55,043 nt of DNA from Moraxellaceae bacterium REDSEA-S32_B1 (GTDB lineage: Bacteria > Pseudomonadota > Gammaproteobacteria > Pseudomonadales > Moraxellaceae), in NCBI GenBank assembly GCA_001626925.1, contig LUOR01000001.1:1-55043 (forward strand), given 5' to 3'. This document shows, piece after piece, positions 48,899-55,043 of this stretch. The position numbers and the translations under genes are program-made. The notes beneath the pieces are model-generated. The model saw nothing but the letters and a program-made list of their open reading frames with translations. It had not been told where the DNA came from and searched no databases. The number at the start of each line of letters is the position of its first letter. Within the stretch, counting starts at the first letter, position 1.

Positions 48899-49915
48899 TT
48901 AAACTGTCGCTTGCCCACTCAGCAATAACAATTGTTTCTCAATCGCCAACCAATCTTGTGCGACTTCGCTAATAATCTCTAAACGGTTATCTAGTGCAGC
49001 TTTACTGTCAACATCAACCTGAAAGTTCGTTGCAATCGCATTGATATCAATCCAACCATCAATCGTATGCAACTTGGCTTTAATCCGCACAAAACCTTGA
49101 ATAGCTTGCAATACCTGAATCAACGCATCTGCATCAAACTGCCATGATTTTGGCATATGCCACCCCGCCACAAAAAATCCCTGCTGTTCACTCGAATAAT
49201 GATAAGGCAAAGTCTTTGGTGCGCTTTGATGATTCTTTGAGTTTTCAATTGTTGAATGAGTGAATGGCTGTTGGCTAAGCAATGGCTGTTTTTTTATTTG
49301 CTGTGGAATGCGAGATTGATCTATTTCTTGAAGTGAAATTTTCCCATGATCGAGTCGTTGCCACTGCTTGGGTGGAAATTGATAACTGTCTTGTAATTGT
49401 TTGAGTTGCTGCTGATCATCAGCATTCATCTCTGATTGATAAGACACCAGTACACTATCCGCAACATCAAGTTGTTGCAGAAAAATCTCATGTTTCTGCC
49501 AAAGCTGTTCATGTAGTCGATGACCATCAATCACTGTAATCACTTGACGAATATTCAAGCTGGTTTGCCAATGCGATTCACTGAGTTGATCAATCAATCC
49601 TTTAGGATGACCAAGCCCTGTCGGTTCAATAAACAATCGGGTCGGTTTAAACTCTGATAATATCCGTGCTAAAGCAATCTGCATTGGAAGCTGTGAAGTA
49701 CAACACAGACAACCACCGAGTACCTCTTTCACCGCAATGCCTTGATGCGCTGCAATCCAAGCTTGATCGACACCGATCTCACCGAATTCATTCATCAGCA
49801 CAGCCCATACTTGATTTTCAGGTTTTTGCGTAAGTAAATGGCGTAAAACTGTGGTTTTCCCTGCACCGAGAAAACCTGTAATGATATGTGTGGGAACGGC
49901 TTGGATGATATTCAT
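48899..49915 (-). CDS. CobW/COG0523-family G3E GTPase, putative metallochaperone
   Basis: 338 residues. Walker A is ITGFLGAGKTTVLRHLL (about 12-28). The metal-binding CxCC is in VLGGCLCCTSQ, and the Glu of the switch is in IEPTGLGHPKG. The C-terminal CobW_C domain covers about 240-330. The N-terminal MNEFGEIGVDQAW segment is typical. Members deliver zinc or other metals to target enzymes. No Zur-like site, His-rich loop or dependent metalloenzyme is adjacent, so the metal is undetermined. The macrodomain gene lies 44 bases upstream on the same strand. Confidence 0.88.
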   Translation of the reverse strand: MNIIQAVPTHIITGFLGAGKTTVLRHLLTQKPENQVWAVLMNEFGEIGVDQAWIAAHQGIAVKEVLGGCLCCTSQLPMQIALARILSEFKPTRLFIEPTGLGHPKGLIDQLSESHWQTSLNIRQVITVIDGHRLHEQLWQKHEIFLQQLDVADSVLVSYQSEMNADDQQQLKQLQDSYQFPPKQWQRLDHGKISLQEIDQSRIPQQIKKQPLLSQQPFTHSTIENSKNHQSAPKTLPYHYSSEQQGFFVAGWHMPKSWQFDADALIQVLQAIQGFVRIKAKLHTIDGWIDINAIATNFQVDVDSKAALDNRLEIISEVAQDWLAIEKQLLLLSGQATV

Positions 49916-49959
49916 ATAAGAACTTCTAAAAACTACCTACATAGGCAAATTAGAATAGA

Positions 49960-50502
49960 TTATTCACTTACAGATGAATCAAGTAACGGTTTTAACACCT
50001 CTTGATACAGCTTAAAATTTTGCTCATCAAAACAAACAAATAAAATACATTGTACACGTTTCAAAGTGCTTAACCGTGATTGCAGAACTTCATACACTTT
50101 TTGCACAGCAAGTTCTTTGGGAAAACCATAAACACCTGTACTAATATTTGGAAAAGCGATCCGTTCACATTTCAACTTTTCCGCTTGATCTAGACAGTTG
50201 TGATAGCATTGCTTGAGTAGTTTTTCTTCATGATTTTGACCGCCTTGCCAGATCGGTCCTACAGTATGAATGATAAAGTTTGCGGATAGTTTCCCTGCAA
50301 TCGTCACAACCGCTTGCCCTGTACGACAACCACCCTGTTCAGCGCGGATCATTTTGCATTCTTCAAGAATCTGAGCACCACCTGCACGATGAATTGCGCC
50401 ATCCACCCCACCACCACCGAGCAATGATGAATTGGCTGCATTAACAATCGCATCTGCGCTCATCTTAGTAATATCACCGAGAACGACTTCAACTGTGGGC
50501 AT
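49960..50502 (-). CDS. O-acetyl-ADP-ribose deacetylase, MacroD/YmdB-type macrodomain
   Basis: 180 residues, a single macrodomain. It opens with VEVVLGDITKMSADAIVNAANSS-like residues and has the MacroD catalytic loop LLGGGGVDGAIHRAGG (about 27-42), plus ISTGVYGFPKE, the second phosphate-binding loop (about 121-131). It removes acetyl groups from O-acetyl-ADP-ribose and mono-ADP-ribose from proteins. In E. coli, YmdB also modulates RNase III. It may be transcribed with the COG0523 GTPase gene downstream. Confidence 0.93.
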   Translation of the reverse strand: MPTVEVVLGDITKMSADAIVNAANSSLLGGGGVDGAIHRAGGAQILEECKMIRAEQGGCRTGQAVVTIAGKLSANFIIHTVGPIWQGGQNHEEKLLKQCYHNCLDQAEKLKCERIAFPNISTGVYGFPKELAVQKVYEVLQSRLSTLKRVQCILFVCFDEQNFKLYQEVLKPLLDSSVSE

Positions 50503-50576
50503 AACTTTTCCTTAGAACAAGATTAAAAATGATTCAATTGATTAGATTATTTAGTGAAGACGTCAAATTAAAACAG

Positions 50577-50768
50577 CTACTTTTGTTCTTTATTAAAGAA
50601 AAATTCACCCATACCTGCGATAAATCCACCCAAACCAACGCCAAGCAAGCCATAACCCAAAATACTACTCATGTCATAATACAGTTGTACAGCACCTGCG
50701 AAGCTCAGTAGACCTGCTATCAGCAACAATAAAACAAACAACCACGGACGTGTTTTTTGATCACTCAT
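50577..50768 (-). CDS. Small two-helix inner-membrane protein, unknown function
   Basis: 63 residues from the ATG at 50768 (MSDQKTRPWLF); a longer frame starts at 50810 but overlaps the promoter side of sodA. Two hydrophobic helices (LFVLLLLIAGLLSFAGAVQL, then LGYGLLGVGLGGFIAGMGEF) with a short loop, and a C-terminal FFNKEQK. The second helix is glycine-rich, suitable for helix packing. Family not recognised. It is divergent from sodA. Confidence 0.65.
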   Translation of the reverse strand: MSDQKTRPWLFVLLLLIAGLLSFAGAVQLYYDMSSILGYGLLGVGLGGFIAGMGEFFFNKEQK

Positions 50769-50915
50769 TGAAATCTTTACATGTTGAAAATCGACAGTCA
50801 CATTGTACACGTATCATTACATAAATTCATGTATTTCGTGCAAACTTAACTTGAGCACAATCTACAAATATGATAAATATTACCAGTACTTACAGTAACT
50901 CATTAAGGATTTCTC

Positions 50916-51527
50916 ATGGCTTTCGAATTACCTGCATTACCATATGCTTATGACGCATTAGAACCACATATTGATAGCACGACGATGGAAATTCACCATA
51001 CCAAACACCACCAAACTTATATCAACAATATCAATGGTGGCATTGAAGGTACAGAGTGGGAAAAACTATCTGTGGAAGAACTGGTTTCTCGTGTAAATGA
51101 TGTCCCTGCTGATCTTAAAGGCAATGTGACCAACAACGCTGGTGGTCACGCCAATCACAGTCTATTTTGGACTGTAATGTCTCCTAACGGTGGTGGTAAC
51201 CCTACTGGCGCAATTGCTGGTGAAATCGACAATGCATTTGGTAGCTTTGACGCGTTCAAAGAAGCATTCATCAAAGCTGCGTTAACTCGTTTTGGTTCAG
51301 GTTGGGCTTGGTTGTCTGTCACTCCTGAGAAAAAATTGGTTGTCGAAAGCTCTGCTAACCAAGATAGCCCATTGATGCACGGCAACACACCTGTACTTGG
51401 TCTTGACGTTTGGGAACATGCTTACTACTTGAAGTACCAAAACCGTCGTCCAGATTACATCGCAGCATTCTTCAATGTTGTAAACTGGGACGAAGTAAAT
51501 CGTCGCTATGCAGAAGCAACTAAATAA
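50916..51527 (+). CDS. sodA: Superoxide dismutase, manganese type
   Basis: 203 residues, cytoplasmic. Metal ligands are His27 (EIHHTKHH), the His of [10 protein letters not shown] (near 81), and Asp and His of [10 protein letters not shown] (near 165-169). Three features point to Mn rather than Fe: [10 protein letters not shown] where Fe enzymes have AAQVWNH, Gln in ANQDSPLM where Fe enzymes have a nearby Ala/Gly, and the end YQNRRPDY with VVNWDEV. AAGGA precedes the ATG. Its own terminator follows. Metal preference from sequence is strong but not proof. Confidence 0.93.
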   Translation: MAFELPALPYAYDALEPHIDSTTMEIHHTKHHQTYINNINGGIEGTEWEKLSVEELVSRVNDVPADLKGNVTNNAGGHANHSLFWTVMSPNGGGNPTGAIAGEIDNAFGSFDAFKEAFIKAALTRFGSGWAWLSVTPEKKLVVESSANQDSPLMHGNTPVLGLDVWEHAYYLKYQNRRPDYIAAFFNVVNWDEVNRRYAEATK

Positions 51528-51579
51528 GTATTTATTTTTATTAGAGTAGTAATTTACTCTAAGCGAAAGTAATAAAAAC

Positions 51580-51611
51580 AGCCATTTAATACGTTTAAAT
51601 GGCTTTTTTTT
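51580..51611 (+). terminator. Rho-independent terminator of sodA
   Basis: AGCCATTTAA pairs with TTAAATGGCT around a short loop, followed by a run of eight T. A smaller hairpin (GAGTA/TTACTC, 51544-51559) lies before it. Confidence 0.93.
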
Positions 51612-51702
51612 GCTTTGGGAATTATGCAATGTATCTGTATCTGCGCTCTCGTTAAGAATCAGTTAAAATAGCGCAATATTTTTGACAGTTTTATTTTTAA
51701 AT

Positions 51703-52428
51703 ATGAGTGCAAATCAATCTTCTATTTCTCGGCTTTCAAGTAATAACGACACTGATCTCAATACACAACAGGTCTGGACAGCAGTCGATGACTATATCGA
51801 GGCACACCTTATTGAAGCCAATCCAATATTAGAAAAAACTTTAGAAAATACGGCACGTCAAGGCTATCCAAGCCATCTGCATATTGCGCCAAATCAAGCG
51901 AAGATGCTCACCATGCTCATAAAAATGAATGGTGCAAAGCGTATTTTAGAATTTGGGACATTTGCCGCTTATAGCACGATTGTGATGGCGCAAGCGTTAC
52001 CTAAAAATGGCTATATCCTCACCATTGAAAATCGTGATACGCATCATGCCCTCGCCGTAGAAAATATCGAAAATGCGGGGTTGTCGAATATCATTGATGC
52101 ACGTCATGGTCGAGCTAGTGATGTACTACAAAACTTGAGTGATGATACGACTGCCTTTGACTTTATATTTATAGATGCAGATAAACAAAGCTATCCTGAA
52201 TATTTAGAACTGAGTTTAAAACTTTCTCGTTCTGGGACGATCATCATCATGGACAATGTGATTCGAGCTGCTGATATTATTGATCCTAAGAATCAAAAAC
52301 CAAGTATTGTAGGATTACGGGAGTTATTTCAAGCATTAGAAAATCATCCACAAATCGCAGAATGTACTGCGATTCAAACTGTCGGTTGTAAAGGCTATGA
52401 TGGGTTTGCGATCGCGATTGTGAAGTAG
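51703..52428 (+). CDS. Class I SAM-dependent O-methyltransferase (CCoAOMT/COMT family)
   Basis: 241 residues from the ATG at 51703 (MSANQSSISRL). SAM-binding motif I is ILEFGTFAAYSTIVMA (normally E-x-GTxxGxS; here Ala replaces the usual Gly in the middle). The acidic residue that binds the ribose is in TIENRD, and the family metal site is in FIFIDADKQSYPEY (about 160-173) with IIIMDNVI. It resembles catechol/caffeoyl-CoA O-methyltransferases. Substrate unknown, and no biosynthetic partner is nearby. No clear ribosome site: the leader before the ATG is AT-rich. Confidence 0.85.
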   Translation: MSANQSSISRLSSNNDTDLNTQQVWTAVDDYIEAHLIEANPILEKTLENTARQGYPSHLHIAPNQAKMLTMLIKMNGAKRILEFGTFAAYSTIVMAQALPKNGYILTIENRDTHHALAVENIENAGLSNIIDARHGRASDVLQNLSDDTTAFDFIFIDADKQSYPEYLELSLKLSRSGTIIIMDNVIRAADIIDPKNQKPSIVGLRELFQALENHPQIAECTAIQTVGCKGYDGFAIAIVK

Positions 52429-52567
52429 TAGACATTATCAACTTATGACAAAATCATTTCAAATTGTTTGTATTTTCAGCAACGTGTATAAGAAATAGAT
52501 CAGCTAGTTATTTTTTAAACAAAGCCCTTGAAAGCTTGTTATGACAAAGGCTGTGAGCTTTTATACG

Positions 52568-52600
52568 CACAGTTATCCACACATTTTGAGGATAACTGTG
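52568..52600. terminator. Stem-loop between convergent methyltransferase and usp genes, containing a DnaA-box sequence
   Basis: CACAGTTATCC (52568-52578) pairs with GGATAACTGTG (52590-52600), 11 perfect pairs with an 11-base loop. No long T tract follows on either strand. The left arm and loop contain TTATCCACA (52573-52581), identical to the DnaA box consensus. Confidence 0.5.
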
Positions 52601-52618
52601 ATTAACTTTTCGAAGCCC

Positions 52619-53473
52619 TTAACGAGCAACTAGCATCGGCACTTCTGATTCTTGGAAAATTTTTAACGTGGTGCTCCCCACAAAGAATTGTTGAATCCGA
52701 CTATGGCTAAATGCCCCCATAATCATCATCCCCAGCTGATGCTGTTTTTGATATTCCAATAAACTTTCGGCAATATCACCATATAGATATTGGCTCGTAA
52801 CATTCAGCCCAGCATATTTTAGATACTCCGTCGGCTGTGCCAAGATACCATTTTGATCGCCAACATACACAATATGACATCCCATATCCTTGAGTAATTC
52901 ACTCTGCCCTACACGCTTGAGCATGGTTTGACAGACTTGAGAATGTTCATAGGCAAAGAGGAAACTGGTCGGCGGGATAAACTGCTCACCAATGGTAAAT
53001 ACTGTCGATTTCGTCCCTCGAATTAAACCTTCAACATTACTTCCAACTGGCTTATTTTTTTCTGCGGCATTTTCACCAATCTTACCAATCACAGCGATAT
53101 CTTCAGGTTGTAGCTCATCAAAGCTTTGTTCTAAAAATTCACCACGACGCTGAATAATGGTCGCCTCAATGTCATATTTATTTTTAATCAGTTTGGAGAT
53201 GTGTTGCAGTAAATCATCGCTATATTGCTGCGCAAGCTCAAATTGCTTTTCATCAAGCTCGGTAAGTTCTTTGAGGAGCATGGCGTTACTTTCAAAGCCA
53301 ATCACACCACTGATCTCACCTAAGTGGTAACTCGCAGGACGATAGTCTAAGACTTGCAATAACACTAATGGTCGCTGGGTCTTTTGAGCGACCCAAACGG
53401 CAGCTTCAGCGGTGGCATTGACGCATGGTGACGCATCAATACAGGCGACGACTCGACCCATGACATTTCCCAT
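52619..53473 (-). CDS. Tandem-domain universal stress protein (UspA superfamily)
   Basis: 284 residues, two Usp domains (about 5-145 and 165-284), like the UspE type. The first begins VVACIDASPCVNATAEAAVW. The second ends with an ATP-site-like MIMGAFSHSRIQQFFVGSTT (GxxG-x9-G[ST]), and the first has IAVIGKIGEN in the same place. GAGGT lies 6 bases before the ATG at 53473, which supports this start. Likely induced in stress or stationary phase. It is preceded on the same strand by the acyltransferase gene, 163 bases away. Confidence 0.88.
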   Translation of the reverse strand: MGNVMGRVVACIDASPCVNATAEAAVWVAQKTQRPLVLLQVLDYRPASYHLGEISGVIGFESNAMLLKELTELDEKQFELAQQYSDDLLQHISKLIKNKYDIEATIIQRRGEFLEQSFDELQPEDIAVIGKIGENAAEKNKPVGSNVEGLIRGTKSTVFTIGEQFIPPTSFLFAYEHSQVCQTMLKRVGQSELLKDMGCHIVYVGDQNGILAQPTEYLKYAGLNVTSQYLYGDIAESLLEYQKQHQLGMMIMGAFSHSRIQQFFVGSTTLKIFQESEVPMLVAR

Positions 53474-53635
53474 CTTAGACCTCGATTTTTATTCTTAATC
53501 ATTTTTATACTAAGCCAAAATCTTGCCATGTAGTGCTTTTTTTTTAGACTTTATGTAACTTTTTTCAGTGTGCTAAAATTTTTACTGCGTTCATTTTATT
53601 TACTTTTTAGCTTATTAGATTCGCTTTCAAAAGCT

Positions 53636-54274
53636 TTACTTCTTGTTCCGCCGATCGCCAATTATCTGCGCAGGATTACCCGCAACTATTGCAAAGTCAG
53701 CAACATCTTTGGTCACCTGACTATTCATCCCAATTACCGCATGATCGCCAATACGCACACCATCAACGATTCCCACATCAGCACCAACCCATACATCACG
53801 ACCAATATAAATCCCTTTGGAACTCACGGCTTGATCATAGATTGGCGCATCCATTTTCATCCCATGATTAAAGGCATACAGATGCGTATAAGCAGCAAGC
53901 CGTGCTTGATCGGCAATCTGAATCCCTGCTCGACCACCATCCAAAGTACAATGATGATTGATCGCCACCTCATTGCCGATCGTCAATGGTCCATGCAGTA
54001 CGCTATCTGCTGCGACAAAGCTGTTATTGCCAATACTGATCTTACGTCCACGCTCTGCAAAGAGATGCGCTAATGGTGAAATAAAACAATTATCACCAAT
54101 TTCCACATCTTCCATTTCTTGCAGATAATCTTGATAATCTTGTTGCCATGACTTTGCCCATGCAAGATGTTTATCTTTGAGTCGCCAATACAACCACGGC
54201 ATATAATTCAGCCGATGCTTATGCTGTTCACGATATTTTAATAAAGGATCGGAATCTGTCATTTTATACTTCAA
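53636..54274 (-). CDS. Left-handed beta-helix (hexapeptide repeat) acyltransferase
   Basis: 212 residues. The first 70 residues are polar and carry WLYWRLKDKHLAWAKSWQQD. From about 80 on, hexapeptide repeats with I/V every sixth position form a left-handed beta helix: ISIGNNSFVAADSVLHGPLTIGN, then IYIGRDVWVGADVGIVDGVR and VTKDVADFAIVAGNPAQII, the standard end of xenobiotic/colanic acid-type O-acetyltransferases. The probable role is acetylation of a sugar in surface polysaccharide or a related substrate. It starts 3 bases after the YigZ-like gene stop, so the two are co-transcribed. Confidence 0.87.
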   Translation of the reverse strand: MKYKMTDSDPLLKYREQHKHRLNYMPWLYWRLKDKHLAWAKSWQQDYQDYLQEMEDVEIGDNCFISPLAHLFAERGRKISIGNNSFVAADSVLHGPLTIGNEVAINHHCTLDGGRAGIQIADQARLAAYTHLYAFNHGMKMDAPIYDQAVSSKGIYIGRDVWVGADVGIVDGVRIGDHAVIGMNSQVTKDVADFAIVAGNPAQIIGDRRNKK

Positions 54275-54277
54275 AAT

Positions 54278-54865
54278 TTAAAGCTTATCTTGAATAGATA
54301 ACTGCTCTCGTCCACGAGTGAGATTTTGCAAAAATGGATTAATCACTTCGATTTGATCATCCGTCATTTTCGCAGTCATCAACACACCATCCGCCAAATA
54401 TTCTGTTTGAAAAGCAATATCTAACTGTGCAAGCTCATATTCAATTTTGGCCAATTCGCCAAACTCACAATGCAAACTTACAGATTGCGTGGCGACCATT
54501 TCCACTCGCTCAGCCATCTGAATCGCCTGACTTGCACAACCACCATAGGCTCGTGCTAAACCGCCTGTACCAAGCTTCACGCCCCCATACCAGCGATTGA
54601 CCAAAATCAACACATTAGTCAAACTTTGTCCTTCGATCACCGCAAGGATTGGGCGCCCTGCTGTACCCGATGGCTCGCCATCATCATTAAAGCGTACATT
54701 ATGTCCAATTTTCCATGCCCAGCATTGATGTGATGTACCCTGATCACGGTAATTATCTAAAAATTCTTTGACCGCTTGCTCAGAACTCACAGGCACAGCA
54801 AAGGCTTGAAAGCGACTTTTCTTCGCTTCCAAAGCTGCCTCGGTAAGCGTTGTAATGGTATCCAT
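54278..54865 (-). CDS. yigZ: YigZ/IMPACT-family protein
   Basis: 195 residues from the ATG at 54865 (MDTITTLTEAALEAKKSRF). The UPF0029/IMPACT N-terminal domain is clear: KKSRFQAFAVPV, HQCWAWKI, FNDDGEPSGTAGRPIL and VNRWYGGVKLGTGGLARAYG (about 90-110). A C-terminal DUF1949-like domain follows. Function in bacteria is not settled; the eukaryotic relative IMPACT regulates translation control. The upstream in-frame GTG at 54880 is a less likely start. The acyltransferase gene follows three bases after the stop. Confidence 0.92.
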   Translation of the reverse strand: MDTITTLTEAALEAKKSRFQAFAVPVSSEQAVKEFLDNYRDQGTSHQCWAWKIGHNVRFNDDGEPSGTAGRPILAVIEGQSLTNVLILVNRWYGGVKLGTGGLARAYGGCASQAIQMAERVEMVATQSVSLHCEFGELAKIEYELAQLDIAFQTEYLADGVLMTAKMTDDQIEVINPFLQNLTRGREQLSIQDKL

Positions 54866-54913
54866 GTTAAGCGGTATCACCGAAAAAAATTTAAGGGGCT
54901 GTAGTAGATAAGA

Positions 54914-55042
54914 TTAAATTTCAGTCCATTTCAACAAGACATTCAGCTGTTGTTTTGGACTACCATAGTTAAATCTAAACCTTGCGAAGCAGTGCTTCTC
55001 ATCCTTAATAAACAACGGAAAGGCATTTCGGTCAATACCATT
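54914..55042 (-). CDS. C-terminal fragment of an unrecognised protein at the window edge
   Basis: The minus strand is open from the right edge to TAA at 54914-54916, giving 42 residues: RNAFPLFIKDEKHCFARFRF, then NYGSPKQQLNVLLKWTEI. The compact, basic, coding-like sequence suggests a real gene end. Its character and its position 50 bases upstream of the yigZ start would fit a transposase or other accessory gene, but I do not recognise the family and make no claim. Confidence 0.45.
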   Translation of the reverse strand, partial: NGIDRNAFPLFIKDEKHCFARFRFNYGSPKQQLNVLLKWTEI

Positions 55043-55043
55043 G

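Noticed and set aside
49916..49959. A Zur box upstream of the COG0523 GTPase
   Set aside because: No inverted repeat of the expected pattern is visible in this short spacer.
1..55043. CRISPR arrays, tRNA or rRNA genes, prophage or toxin-antitoxin modules
   Set aside because: I looked for regular short repeats, T-loop-like motifs and phage or toxin families and saw none that could be supported.

Overview
The window looks like a chromosomal segment of an Acinetobacter species (Moraxellaceae, Gammaproteobacteria). The evidence is the AT-rich coding style, the adjacent dat-ddc pair for 1,3-diaminopropane synthesis that is characteristic of the genus, a 531-residue isocitrate lyase, a MaeB malic enzyme fused to a phosphotransacetylase-like domain, and an AlkK-type acyl-CoA ligase. 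This assignment rests on recognised protein families, not on a database search. Most of the window is core metabolism. I see no prophage, CRISPR array, rRNA or tRNA gene. Mobile DNA is limited to the tail of an IS30-type transposase at the left edge.

Layout, left to right. 1-3.3 kb: IS30 transposase tail, a small acidic SutA-like protein, and two overlapping ubiquinone-ring hydroxylases. 3.5-10.6 kb: an AlkK-like acyl-CoA ligase broken near its N-terminus, TrmA, a chromate transporter, and the dat-ddc operon. 10.9-12.7 kb: two tandem paralogous 66-residue proteins of unknown function and a DUF4424 gene interrupted by an in-frame amber codon. 12.7-16 kb: a promoter and SAH riboswitch in front of ahcY, then metF and rsmE; ahcY and metF form a one-carbon/methyl-cycle group. 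16-24 kb: a membrane PAS-GGDEF-EAL protein, maeB, cca, and a short-chain dehydrogenase gene with a stop at codon 6. 24-33.7 kb: an unrecognised protein, valS, a fragment of an NfsB-type nitroreductase, purT, glnD and dapC. 33.7-37.1 kb: a copper module (copZ divergent from copA-cueR) with two MerR/CueR-type promoters in the shared spacer. 37-40 kb: a voltage-gated-type K+ channel, a DUF3465/envelope protein pair with apparent TTG starts, and an NlpE-like lipoprotein. 40-46 kb: putA and aceA. 46-55 kb: LysR regulator, CorC/HlyC-like protein, COG0523 GTPase, macrodomain deacetylase, Mn-type superoxide dismutase, O-methyltransferase, tandem universal stress protein, hexapeptide acyltransferase, a YigZ-family protein, and the 3' end of an unrecognised gene at the right edge.

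The most interesting items are: the SAH riboswitch, whose P1, P2 and pseudoknot helices can all be drawn and which sits directly at a predicted transcription start; the paired CueR-type promoters; a diverged intergenic repeat present twice (near 0.55 kb and 46.2 kb); the tandem 66-residue paralogues; and four disrupted genes in 55 kb (alkK-like, DUF4424, SDR, nfsB-like), two of them by single in-frame stop codons. I found no clear candidate for a wholly new multi-gene system.
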